From assembly GCA_947461335.1 (NCBI GenBank), contig CANHLB010000008.1, positions 1-20,445 on the forward strand: 20,445 bases of DNA, given 5' to 3'. Within the stretch, counting starts at the first letter, position 1; each line of letters begins with the position of its first letter. Positions 5,677-13,230 of the stretch are shown here, piece by piece. Below the pieces are notes generated by a model. That model saw nothing but the letters and a program-made list of their open reading frames with translations, searched no databases and was not told where the DNA came from. A program made the position numbers and the translations under genes. Source of the DNA: Burkholderiaceae bacterium (GTDB lineage: Bacteria; Pseudomonadota; Gammaproteobacteria; Burkholderiales; Burkholderiaceae).

Positions 5677-7977
5677 TTAGGCCGCCTCTTTTGCTAGATT
5701 CATAAATAATATTGATACCTGTGCGCCAACCACTTCTTGTCCTTGCATCCGATTCCGTATTTCAATTTTGGCAGAGTGATCATCAATAATTTTCTTAACG
5801 ACTGCCAAGCCCAATCCCGTGCCCTTACTCTTCGTAGTGACATAGGGTTCGAATGCCCTTGCCAATATCTTAGCCGTAAATCCAGTGCCTGAATCACTTA
5901 TTGTTAATCGAACTGCTTTTTGTACTATGCCATTGTGCTCCCCGTATGACACTAATTCTGTTTTTACCTCAACTGGTTCACTTGGGCGCGCACCCTCAAG
6001 GCTTGCATCCTGAGCATTTTGAAGCAGATTATGAATAACTTGTCGTAGTTGGGTTGAGTCTCCCATGATATTAGGGCAAAGTGGGTCTAGTTGAGTGCGT
6101 AATGGGCTGCCCTCGTATAGGCCCAAAATTTCCGAAGTGAGCATATTGATCGAAACAGGCTTTAATTGCGGCGTTGGCGTCTTAGCAAAATCCCTAAAGT
6201 CGTTGACCATCTCTTTCATAGCCTGTACCTGACCAATAATGGTTTCAGTGCTGCGATTGATCATTTCCTCTTGCTCAGGACTAAGCTTGCCGGCAAGTTT
6301 GTGTTGTAAGCGTTCTGCTGATAACTGTATTGGGGTCAAGGGATTTTTAATTTCGTGGGCCAAACGTCTTGCAACCTCGCTCCAAGCAATCGATCTTTGC
6401 GCGCTCACCACATCAGTAATGTCATCAAAGACCACCATGCGCAAATCCCCTGTCAATTCAGTTCCTCTAACAAATAAGGTAACTCCCAACTCATTATCAA
6501 ATTCATTGGTGGTGTGGAGCTGGATTTGCTTTTGCCAAACAGGGGTATTTTGATGGCTAATTTGTGCAGTGGGCCTATCTTCAGATGCTGTGACCGCAAG
6601 CTTCATGGTTGCAAAGCCTTCTTTAATTGCTTCCTCAAACTCCAAGAGGGCGGGACTACTGCTCAAAGGCTTGCCATCCAAATAAGTCAGGTCTTGCTTA
6701 AAAATCCGATCAGCGCCTGCGTTGCTAGACACGACGTTATAGTTTTTGTCAAAGATACAAACCCCTGCAGTCAAGCTTCCAAGCACTCTTTCTAAAAATG
6801 CCTTGGATTCCTGTAAAGATGTGCGCGTATCGGCTAACTGCCTTGTCATAACATTAAATTGACGAGTCAGCATACCAAGCTCGTCCCCCGTATCTAACTC
6901 TGGCTTGGGCGATAGATCGCCTTGCGCAACCGCTTGGGTCCCCTTTAGCAACATCAACAATGGTCTGGCCAGTTGACGCCCCAACAAGAGGGCCAGAGTG
7001 ATTGCCAGGAAAACGGCAAAAAATAGGGTGAGTGTCAATGTACCAACAAACATCTTGCGCAAACCAGTTCGCCCTAGTGACTTCTCTTGATATTCAGTAT
7101 AGGCTGACTCAACAGCAAAAATATTCTTTGCCAGCGGAGTGGGAATGAACCGCACTAACTGCAAAAAATACTTATCGTCCACATCAGATTTGCTTTGGAG
7201 TGATTTTTTTCGCACGATCGGCACAATCGCTCTTACTCGATAGCCTCGCTGCCCCCCGTCAAGCTCGATTTGATCTAAGAAGGTAATGCCCTTCTTTTGA
7301 AATGCCTCCGAAACTACCTCCGCGCTAGGTGGAGGCAAATATTTTTTAGGCCTTAACTCACTAGTGAGAATCAAATTGCGCTGCATGTTAAAAAGGCTAA
7401 CTTCTTGAATGCCGAATTGATTGCGAATCTTCATTACCATCGCACCAACCTGATCAGAGCTTGATCCTGGTGGGGCCTGAACAATTTGTTCGGCAATGTA
7501 ATTGCCCTCGGACAATATCTCTTCTTGAGCAACGCGCAAGGTAACGCGTCCTAGCTCTAAACCAGAATTGAGCGCCGACTCTACCTTCACATCAAACCAA
7601 GATTCGATACTACGTGAGACGAACTGTAAAGAGACGCCATACAAAATTAAGCCCGGAACAATTCCAACTAAGGCAAAAATCATTGCTAGTTTTGCAATCA
7701 GGCGTGTACCAAAGTGACCTCGATACCAGCGCACTCCAATAACGGCGACTAAAGTCAATATCACCAGCGTTAAACAAATGCCAATAACAATGTTGGCCGC
7801 ATAAAGCCAAATATAGTAGTTATCAAAAAACTCTGTATTGGATGAAGCAATCGACAGTAGCACTAAAAGTAATAAGGCAAAAGCCCCAATCACCCCGATA
7901 GCAATCGGAATAATCTTCTTTCTCCAGGCCTTTAATGCAAAAAAATCGGCCATTAGCGTTGCAATCGATGCTCTCAT
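5677..7977 (-). CDS. ntrY: NtrY-like membrane sensor histidine kinase
   Basis: This 766-residue kinase has three N-terminal membrane segments (~22-44, 58-82 and 95-118), an extracytoplasmic sensor region (~120-305) and a further membrane segment (~311-333). HAMP (~334-386) and PAS (~392-520) follow. The HisKA dimerisation helix carries phospho-acceptor H541 in ARRLAHEIKNPLTP. The HATPase domain has the N box (N650, N654), G1 box DSGTGF (695-700) and G2 box GTGLGL (719-724). The layout matches NtrY, first studied in nitrogen control but in betaproteobacteria also linked to envelope and redox signals. Its ATG overlaps the stop of the DUF4390 gene by 4 bp, and its stop sits 2 bases before the regulator gene. 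The ligand is unknown. Confidence 0.92.
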   Translation of the reverse strand: MRASIATLMADFFALKAWRKKIIPIAIGVIGAFALLLLVLLSIASSNTEFFDNYYIWLYAANIVIGICLTLVILTLVAVIGVRWYRGHFGTRLIAKLAMIFALVGIVPGLILYGVSLQFVSRSIESWFDVKVESALNSGLELGRVTLRVAQEEILSEGNYIAEQIVQAPPGSSSDQVGAMVMKIRNQFGIQEVSLFNMQRNLILTSELRPKKYLPPPSAEVVSEAFQKKGITFLDQIELDGGQRGYRVRAIVPIVRKKSLQSKSDVDDKYFLQLVRFIPTPLAKNIFAVESAYTEYQEKSLGRTGLRKMFVGTLTLTLFFAVFLAITLALLLGRQLARPLLMLLKGTQAVAQGDLSPKPELDTGDELGMLTRQFNVMTRQLADTRTSLQESKAFLERVLGSLTAGVCIFDKNYNVVSSNAGADRIFKQDLTYLDGKPLSSSPALLEFEEAIKEGFATMKLAVTASEDRPTAQISHQNTPVWQKQIQLHTTNEFDNELGVTLFVRGTELTGDLRMVVFDDITDVVSAQRSIAWSEVARRLAHEIKNPLTPIQLSAERLQHKLAGKLSPEQEEMINRSTETIIGQVQAMKEMVNDFRDFAKTPTPQLKPVSINMLTSEILGLYEGSPLRTQLDPLCPNIMGDSTQLRQVIHNLLQNAQDASLEGARPSEPVEVKTELVSYGEHNGIVQKAVRLTISDSGTGFTAKILARAFEPYVTTKSKGTGLGLAVVKKIIDDHSAKIEIRNRMQGQEVVGAQVSILFMNLAKEAA

Positions 7978-8555
7978 TGCTTAATTACATTAGGTCCATT
8001 GGGCGAAAATGCGAAACGATACCAATCGCTTGAAACATTCCAGTCGCGGTTATTCAGGGCATTCACCTGAAAAGGTTTCGGTAGCTTGCTTAGATCTAAA
8101 GTCATGCGCAAACTTGCTGTATAGGATTTATTAGCATCAAGCTGACCACTCTCAATCACCCGCCAACCCCCAATGCTGCCAACAGCTTGTAAGGCCTCAG
8201 AAAGTGTTTTTGCAGAAAAGGTAAATCCTTCCGAAGCAATTCGGTATTGCTGAGTTAGGGGCTGATAAGACAAGCGCGTTTGTCTTTGAGCAATCGCCGG
8301 TTTCTCATCAAACCAGTACCAGCGTGAGCGGGTTAAATCAAACTCTGCCTGAAAATAGAGCACCACTCCTTTTTGTACTGCTTCCTCTAACCCTGGAGAA
8401 AGCTCTATCTGGAAGGCGGCATTTAAAAGCCAGTCGTTATCAACCCTTTCCAACTCAAAGGATTTGATCTTGATTCCTTCTGCACTTGCGCTTGTTGAAA
8501 ATATGCTCAACGCCATCAAACACAAAAAGATGAGTTGTTTAATTCTTTGGCTCAT
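7974..8555 (-). CDS. DUF4390 family exported protein
   Basis: This 193-residue protein has a clear Sec signal peptide: basic start (R4, K6), hydrophobic core at ~8-19 and AxA-type cleavage after STSASA at about residue 25. The mature part is short and beta-rich, with conserved-looking Trp/Tyr/Asp positions (RSRWYWFDEK, NNRDWNVSSDWYRF), which fits the DUF4390 family. The function is not known. In betaproteobacteria this family lies between rsmB and the NtrY-type kinase gene, as here, and is joined to both by 4-bp ATGA overlaps. That invites the inference that it is a periplasmic accessory of the kinase, but no direct evidence is visible. Confidence 0.85.
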   Translation of the reverse strand: MSQRIKQLIFLCLMALSIFSTSASAEGIKIKSFELERVDNDWLLNAAFQIELSPGLEEAVQKGVVLYFQAEFDLTRSRWYWFDEKPAIAQRQTRLSYQPLTQQYRIASEGFTFSAKTLSEALQAVGSIGGWRVIESGQLDANKSYTASLRMTLDLSKLPKPFQVNALNNRDWNVSSDWYRFAFSPNGPNVIKQ

Positions 8556-9868
8556 GGCCCATTTTTCTTAAACAAAGCATAGTAAAAACCGTCACTTACC
8601 TCAGTAGGCAGAATCTGCCCGGGAGCGCCTAATCGTACCGCATTGCTATGCCCTGCAGCAAACCAGATTGCCTGATCCTCACCCTCCTCAGGAAAAACGG
8701 AGCAAGTTATGTACAGCAGCAAACCTCCGGGCTTAAGCATGGTCCACGCCTGCTCCAAAATACCTCGCTGCTTTTGCTGCAAAGACCAAATATCAGCCTC
8801 ACGTCTTAAGAAAGGGATATCAGGGTGCCGCGCAACAATGCCAGATGCAGAACAAGGGGCATCAAGCAAAATCTTGTCAAAAGGGATGCCGTCCCACCAA
8901 GATGATTTAGAGGCATCGCCTCTGAGCACTTTTACTTTTTCTGAGGCCAAACGCAAACGGTCTAAATTACCGCTAATTTTTCCGAGTCGTTCGCCATCCA
9001 ATTCCAAGGCAAGCATCTCGCAGTCAGCACATTCCAATATATGTGCAGCCTTTCCGCCTGGCGCGGCACATGCATCCAAAATTCTTTCGCCTGCCTGTGG
9101 ATCCAACAAAAGTGCCGCGAGTTGGGCCCCAGCATCTTGGACAGACACTGCGCCAGTATAAAACCCGGGTAATTCTGAGACTGGCACTGGGCTGGGCAAT
9201 AGTAATGCGGACGGTAAGTTTATCCCCGCTAGCTCTTTCACTGGGATTGATGTAATTCCAACATCGCTTAATAAATCCTCGTATTGCTCACGCGAATACT
9301 GTTTTTGGTTCACTCGCAAAATTAATGGCGCACGTTTTGCTTGAGTAAACAAAATAGTTTGCCAAGCCTTTGAGTAATTACGCTTTAAATTAGCGCGCCA
9401 CCACGATGGTACATACATTGCAATAGGGTCTGGCGGGTAAGAGGTGGCACCCTGTGGGGGTTGTACTATAAGGCTTACCTTACGTAACACTGCATTAACT
9501 AAGCCCTTTGCATACAGAGTCTTTTCGTATTCGCCACAAGCCTTGACAGCTTGATCTACGATAGTGTGATGTGCATAGCCTTTACCTTCGGAGGCTTCTT
9601 GTAAAAATAGAGCAATCGCAACGCTTAATAAATGGTCTACTTCGGGAGGCGGGGTTTTCGGAATAAATTGTTTAATTAACTCGTGAGCTCGAACCCATTT
9701 ACGCAATGCGTCAAAACTTAAGCTCTGGACAATCGGGCGCTCGTGGGCTTCTAGCTCTTCTAAAACTTCGGTAAGCGACCTACCACTCATAACTTCACCA
9801 ACTGCCTGTGCAGCAATCGTGATTGCCTCAAAAAGCGGAAGGCTGTGAGGCGTTTTTTTATCAGTCAA
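8552..9868 (-). CDS. rsmB: 16S rRNA (cytosine-967-C5)-methyltransferase RsmB
   Basis: This 438-residue SAM-dependent m5C methyltransferase acts on C967 of 16S rRNA. An N-terminal NusB-like helical domain (~15-135) precedes the Rossmann catalytic domain. SAM motif I is [10 protein letters not shown] (265-274). DAPCSASG carries C339, the release cysteine, and YITCS carries C389, the expected nucleophile, so both catalytic cysteines are present. The length is close to E. coli RsmB (429). The start appears to be TTG at 9866-9868, overlapping the end of htpX by 8 bp; no ATG lies upstream in frame, and the AQAV region sits at the normal distance from the N terminus. It overlaps the DUF4390 gene by 4 bp downstream. 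Confidence 0.95.
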   Translation of the reverse strand: MTDKKTPHSLPLFEAITIAAQAVGEVMSGRSLTEVLEELEAHERPIVQSLSFDALRKWVRAHELIKQFIPKTPPPEVDHLLSVAIALFLQEASEGKGYAHHTIVDQAVKACGEYEKTLYAKGLVNAVLRKVSLIVQPPQGATSYPPDPIAMYVPSWWRANLKRNYSKAWQTILFTQAKRAPLILRVNQKQYSREQYEDLLSDVGITSIPVKELAGINLPSALLLPSPVPVSELPGFYTGAVSVQDAGAQLAALLLDPQAGERILDACAAPGGKAAHILECADCEMLALELDGERLGKISGNLDRLRLASEKVKVLRGDASKSSWWDGIPFDKILLDAPCSASGIVARHPDIPFLRREADIWSLQQKQRGILEQAWTMLKPGGLLLYITCSVFPEEGEDQAIWFAAGHSNAVRLGAPGQILPTEVSDGFYYALFKKNGP

Positions 9869-10736
9869 ATGAATTTGCTCTGGGGTATTCCCCGTTTTTT
9901 GCTAAAGCTATTAAGCGTGCCACACGCTCTTGCGTTGGTGGATGAGTTGAAAATAATTGCGCAAGCCCTCCTGCACTTAAAGGATTTAGAATCATCATCT
10001 GCGCAGTTTCTGGGTGTTGCTCAACTGCTTGAAAAGGAATGCCTTGCGCATAATGATGAATTTTCTCTAGGGCATGCGCCAAGCCTTCGGGGTCGGCACT
10101 AATTTCGGCTCCGCCTCTATCTGCTTCGAATTCTCGTGCGCGTGAAATGCTCATCTGGATTAAGCTCGCAGCAATCGGAGCCAAGAGTGCCACTAACAAG
10201 CTGGCAACGGGATTGCTTGGTCTGCCCTCAGAATTGCGCCCACCAAAAAACATTGCAAAATTGGCTAGCGCAGAAATTGCCCCGGCCATAGTTGCAGCCA
10301 CCGTAGAAATCAGAATATCGCGGTGTCGTACATGGGCCAACTCATGAGCCATAACGCCACGTAATTCACGGTTCGAGAGGATTTTTAAAATGCCTGTAGT
10401 TGCAGCAACTGAGGCGTTTTCAGGATTTCGTCCTGTTGCAAACGCATTTGGGGCTTCTTCATCAATTAAAAATACCTTAGGCATAGGTAAGCCCGCTTTA
10501 TCTGCTAACTCTTTAACGAGCGCATAAAACTGTGGTGCTGAATGCTCATCAACCTGCTGAGCGTTGGTCATTTTTAGAACCATCGTGTCAGAAAACCAAT
10601 AACTAAAAAAGTTCATCCCAAGCGCCATCAATAAAGCGATTAGCATCCCCTGTTCTCCGCCCAGCATACCGCCAACCGCAATGAATAATGCAGTAATTGC
10701 CGCCATCAAAACAGCAGTTTTTGCGAAATTAAACAT
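9861..10736 (-). CDS. htpX: Membrane zinc metalloprotease HtpX
   Basis: This 291-residue M48 protease degrades misfolded membrane proteins, working alongside FtsH in E. coli. Two N-terminal membrane segments (~7-25 and 31-48) precede the zinc motif HELAH (131-135). Two more hydrophobic segments (~142-165 and 178-196) follow, and the third zinc ligand is probably E202 in [10 protein letters not shown]. Length and layout are normal. The start is well supported by AAAGGAG, which overlaps the last fmt codons, 5 bases before the ATG. The stop codon overlaps the rsmB start by 8 bp. Its place between fmt and rsmB is common in betaproteobacteria. No heat-shock or CpxR-type promoter is visible, because the gene is embedded in the operon. 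Confidence 0.95.
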   Translation of the reverse strand: MFNFAKTAVLMAAITALFIAVGGMLGGEQGMLIALLMALGMNFFSYWFSDTMVLKMTNAQQVDEHSAPQFYALVKELADKAGLPMPKVFLIDEEAPNAFATGRNPENASVAATTGILKILSNRELRGVMAHELAHVRHRDILISTVAATMAGAISALANFAMFFGGRNSEGRPSNPVASLLVALLAPIAASLIQMSISRAREFEADRGGAEISADPEGLAHALEKIHHYAQGIPFQAVEQHPETAQMMILNPLSAGGLAQLFSTHPPTQERVARLIALAKNGEYPRANSFD

Positions 10737-10738
10737 TC

Positions 10739-11737
10739 CTACTCCTTTGTATGAAAGCGTAACAACTGTTCATTGGCTGGAAGGCTTTGAAGACAGGCCT
10801 TTGCAGCCATTTTTTTTCCGCCAGGTTTTTGCATTTCTAAAATCTCTATTGCGTCTTTCCCACACTGAATATAGATGCCCTCATTACCAAAACCTAAGAC
10901 CTCACCAGGGCGACCCGTTTGCACATGTGCGCCCTCCCTCGGAATTCGAGAACTCCAAAACTTCATCGTAAGCTCTTTAATATTGCTAGTTGCGCCTGGA
11001 AAAGGGTTAAAAGCACGAATGTGGCAATCAATTTCTGTTGCACTTAAATTCCAATCTATTTCTGCTTCCGTCTTCAATATTTTTTCAGCATAGGTAATGC
11101 CGGCACTCGACTGCGGTGTGCGCACTAAATTCTTGCCTACTTGTAAAAGATGGAGCACCTCGACGATGGATTTGCCACCCATCTCAGCTAATTGATCATG
11201 CAAGCTTGCGCTTGTTTCAAAGGGTCTTATTTCAACTTCCTTCGCGAGCACGGTATCACCGGTATCAAGCCCCGCATCCATTTGCATAATACAAATACCA
11301 GTTTTTGTATCTCCCGCTTCAATCGCCCGTTGTATTGGTGCGGCACCACGCCAACGAGGCAACAAAGACGCGTGGATATTAAAGCTACCGTATCTTCCAC
11401 GGGCCTGCGTAATATCTAAAATATCTTGCGGCAATATCAGTCCATATGCCACAACAACCATGGCATCAAATTCAGTGTTGATCAACTGCTGATATGCCTC
11501 TTGCGCTTGCGCTTGTTTTTTTGGGTCGACGCTATTACGTCTCAAAGTTTCAGGCTGTAAAACAGGAATATTTTTTTCTAGAGCAAACTCTTTAACAGGG
11601 CTGGCTTGTAAGTGCATACCTCTACCTGCGGGGCGATCAGGCTGAGTTAGGGCTAGGACAATTTCGTGACCGGCAGCATAGATGGCACGCATTGCGAGAG
11701 CAGCAAACTCAGGGGTTCCAGCAAATACAATTTTCAT
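10739..11737 (-). CDS. fmt: Methionyl-tRNA formyltransferase
   Basis: This 332-residue enzyme transfers a formyl group from 10-formyl-tetrahydrofolate to initiator Met-tRNA. The N-terminal catalytic domain shows N120, H122 and D158, the expected active-site trio, and the loop [10 protein letters not shown] (125-134). The C-terminal OB-like tRNA-binding domain spans ~210-325. Compared with my memory of E. coli Fmt there is an insertion of roughly ten residues around 69-83 (Lys/Gln/Ala-rich), between strands and outside the active site. It lies 9 bases after def and 2 bases before htpX. AGG 8 bases upstream supports the ATG. Its partner def removes the formyl group after translation. Confidence 0.96.
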   Translation of the reverse strand: MKIVFAGTPEFAALAMRAIYAAGHEIVLALTQPDRPAGRGMHLQASPVKEFALEKNIPVLQPETLRRNSVDPKKQAQAQEAYQQLINTEFDAMVVVAYGLILPQDILDITQARGRYGSFNIHASLLPRWRGAAPIQRAIEAGDTKTGICIMQMDAGLDTGDTVLAKEVEIRPFETSASLHDQLAEMGGKSIVEVLHLLQVGKNLVRTPQSSAGITYAEKILKTEAEIDWNLSATEIDCHIRAFNPFPGATSNIKELTMKFWSSRIPREGAHVQTGRPGEVLGFGNEGIYIQCGKDAIEILEMQKPGGKKMAAKACLQSLPANEQLLRFHTKE

Positions 11738-11746
11738 TAGCGGCGC

Positions 11747-12262
11747 CTAGCGCTCACCTGCTAACTCTTTAGCACGCTTTTTTAATTTCTGTGAAATACG
11801 AGTTCGCTTGAGAAAGGACAAATACTCAACAAACACTTTGCCTTGTAAATGATCAAGCTCATGCTGCAAACAAACTGCTAGTAAGCCGTCTGCATCAATC
11901 TCGAACTCTTTGCCATCAACATCTAATGCTTTGACTCGAACTTGTGCAGGCCTTTCAATTTCATCATAAAACTCAGGAACAGAAAGGCAGCCTTCACGCC
12001 ATGATTTCTTTTCAGGGCTTGCCCAAATAATTTCTGGATTAATAAAAACCTGCAAATTATTTTGCTCATCTGATACGTCAATCACCAAGATGCGCTCGTG
12101 TATATCCACTTGTGTTGCAGCTAAACCAACGCCCGGCGCTTCATACATTGTGTCTGCCATATCGGCAACTATTTTTTTGATGCGGTCATCCACTTGCGCA
12201 ACAGGTTTAGCAACCTTATGCAAGCGGGGGTCTGGATAACAGAGAACGTTTAACAAAGCCAT
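11747..12262 (-). CDS. def: Peptide deformylase
   Basis: This 171-residue metalloenzyme removes the N-formyl group from new proteins. All three family motifs are present: [15 protein letters not shown] (with the metal-binding Cys) and QHELDHLQG (HExDH, two metal-binding His and the catalytic Glu). I place the start at the ATG at 12260-12262 (protein [14 protein letters not shown]), the usual N terminus of the family. A frame five codons longer would have to begin at a TTG that itself forms the TTGGA ribosome-site-like sequence 10 bases before this ATG. It is the first gene of the operon def-fmt-htpX-rsmB-DUF4390-kinase-regulator and is divergent from dprA. Confidence 0.95.
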   Translation of the reverse strand: MALLNVLCYPDPRLHKVAKPVAQVDDRIKKIVADMADTMYEAPGVGLAATQVDIHERILVIDVSDEQNNLQVFINPEIIWASPEKKSWREGCLSVPEFYDEIERPAQVRVKALDVDGKEFEIDADGLLAVCLQHELDHLQGKVFVEYLSFLKRTRISQKLKKRAKELAGER

Positions 12263-12281
12263 ATAGGAATTATCCAACAGA

Positions 12282-12303
12282 GCAATCAGTCTGTCCTGAT
12301 TGC
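12282..12303. promoter_or_regulatory. 8-bp perfect inverted repeat between def and dprA
   Basis: GCAATCAG (12282-12289) and CTGATTGC (12296-12303) are exact reverse complements around the 6-base centre TCTGTC. It lies ~20 bases before the def start in a 71-base divergent spacer. A second perfect repeat follows 31 bp away, centre to centre. It could be an operator, or an RNA hairpin in the def leader. Confidence 0.45.
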
Positions 12304-12313
12304 CGGAAATTGC

Positions 12314-12333
12314 TAAAAGATCAAAATCTTTTA
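12314..12333. promoter_or_regulatory. 8-bp perfect inverted repeat just before dprA
   Basis: TAAAAGAT (12314-12321) and ATCTTTTA (12326-12333) are exact reverse complements with centre CAAA. They end directly at the ATG of dprA at 12334. No Shine-Dalgarno sequence is visible here, so the hairpin occupies the normal ribosome site. Its centre is 31 bp from the centre of the neighbouring repeat, about three helical turns. Confidence 0.4.
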
Positions 12334-13008
12334 ATGTCCATACCCCTTAAATCAAAACATTTCACTTGCATCGCACGCGGGGACCAATACTACCCATCCC
12401 GCCTCAATGATTTATACGATCCGCCACGGCGCCTGTATGTAGATGGAGATCTCAACTTGCTGCAAAAACCCATGATTGCAATTGTGGGGGCTCGTAGTGC
12501 CAGCTTTGAGGGCCTTAAAAATGCTGCTTTTTTTGCGCAAGGGCTTTCAAGTGCTGGCCTATCAATAGTCTCAGGACTTGCAAGAGGCGTTGATGGGGCA
12601 GCCCACCAGGCAACCCTCATGCTTGGGCCCAATCACCTTACTGTGGCAGTCTGCGGGGCTGGAGTAGATGTGATTTACCCCAAAGAGCATATGGATTTAG
12701 CCCAAAAGATCAGCAAGCAAGGTTGTTTGATCTCTGAGCTTGCTTTGGGGGAGACGCCAAAGCCATATCACTTTCCAAGGCGCAACCGAATTATTGCTGC
12801 CCTTTGTATTGGTGTAGTTGTGGTCGAGGCGGCCGAAAGATCGGGCTCTCTTATTACTGCAAGGCTTGCTTTAGAGCTTGGAAGAGAGGTTTTTGCGATT
12901 CCAGGCTCTATTTGCCACCCACTTTCTAAGGGCTGCAATCTTCTCATTCAGCAAGGCGCAAAACTAGTACGAAACCCTAAAGATGTTCTAGAGGAGTTGG
13001 TTTTTTGA
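12334..13008 (+). CDS. dprA: Short DprA/Smf DNA-processing protein, core domain only
   Basis: DprA binds incoming single-stranded DNA and loads RecA during natural transformation. This form consists almost only of the Rossmann-like core. It has all the usual core motifs: [16 protein letters not shown] near the N terminus, [38 protein letters not shown] and [26 protein letters not shown]. The N-terminal SAM-like domain and the C-terminal winged-helix domain are both absent; full-length relatives have ~370 residues, against 224 here. The open frame extends upstream to 12211 but shows no DprA-like sequence there. The start is uncertain: the ATG at 12334 has no ribosome site, and a TTG at 12310 would add eight residues. 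No frameshift restores the missing C-terminal domain after the stop. Confidence 0.85.
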   Translation: MSIPLKSKHFTCIARGDQYYPSRLNDLYDPPRRLYVDGDLNLLQKPMIAIVGARSASFEGLKNAAFFAQGLSSAGLSIVSGLARGVDGAAHQATLMLGPNHLTVAVCGAGVDVIYPKEHMDLAQKISKQGCLISELALGETPKPYHFPRRNRIIAALCIGVVVVEAAERSGSLITARLALELGREVFAIPGSICHPLSKGCNLLIQQGAKLVRNPKDVLEELVF

Positions 13009-13098
13009 TAAAAACCCTATTTTAAGTGGTTTAAATGCAGTTTTCTATTCAAAACTCCTTTAGAAAATCACTGTCAGGAGAATGAAAAACTTGCCTTT

Positions 13099-13127
13099 TT
13101 GGACTTTTCCCAATTTATCGGTTAATA
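13099..13127 (+). promoter_or_regulatory. Possible sigma-70 promoter of topB
   Basis: TTGGAC (13099-13104), a 17-base spacer and TTAATA (13122-13127) form a reasonable promoter pointing to topB. Transcription would start near 13134, leaving a leader of about 97 bases that includes the hairpin at 13137-13186. Only hexamer similarity supports it. Confidence 0.4.
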
Positions 13128-13136
13128 ATAAAAAAG

Positions 13137-13186
13137 AGGTGGGCAATCGATCAAACCCTGATTTGGTTTAAATTGATCACCTTTTT
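13137..13186 (+). terminator. Imperfect hairpin with T5 tail between dprA and topB
   Basis: AGGT (13137-13140) pairs with ACCT (13179-13182), GATC with GATC (149-152 and 175-178 of the 13-kb region), and AAACC with GGTTT (153-157 and 165-169). Interior bulges separate these stems, and TTTTT follows at 13182-13186. It may terminate dprA transcription, or act as an attenuator-like element in the topB leader if the promoter at 13099 is real. The stems are short and interrupted. Confidence 0.35.
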
Positions 13187-13230
13187 CCCCTATTAAAAAC
13201 ATCATTTCAGGCTCAAATTTAGGCAAACGC

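Noticed and set aside
12263..12277. A five-codon longer def starting at TTG
   Set aside because: The added residues (MDNSY) are not part of the family, and the TTG coincides with the ribosome-site-like TTGGA of the inner ATG at 12262.
13009..13080. A frameshift that would restore the missing DprA C-terminal domain
   Set aside because: All three frames after the dprA stop meet stop codons quickly and none encodes winged-helix-like sequence. The domain is truly absent here.
13082..13171. A 29-codon plus-strand frame starting MKNLPFWTFPN, with AGGAG directly upstream
   Set aside because: The AGGAG is only one base from the ATG, too close for normal initiation. The frame overlaps the likely topB promoter and the hairpin, and the product resembles nothing.
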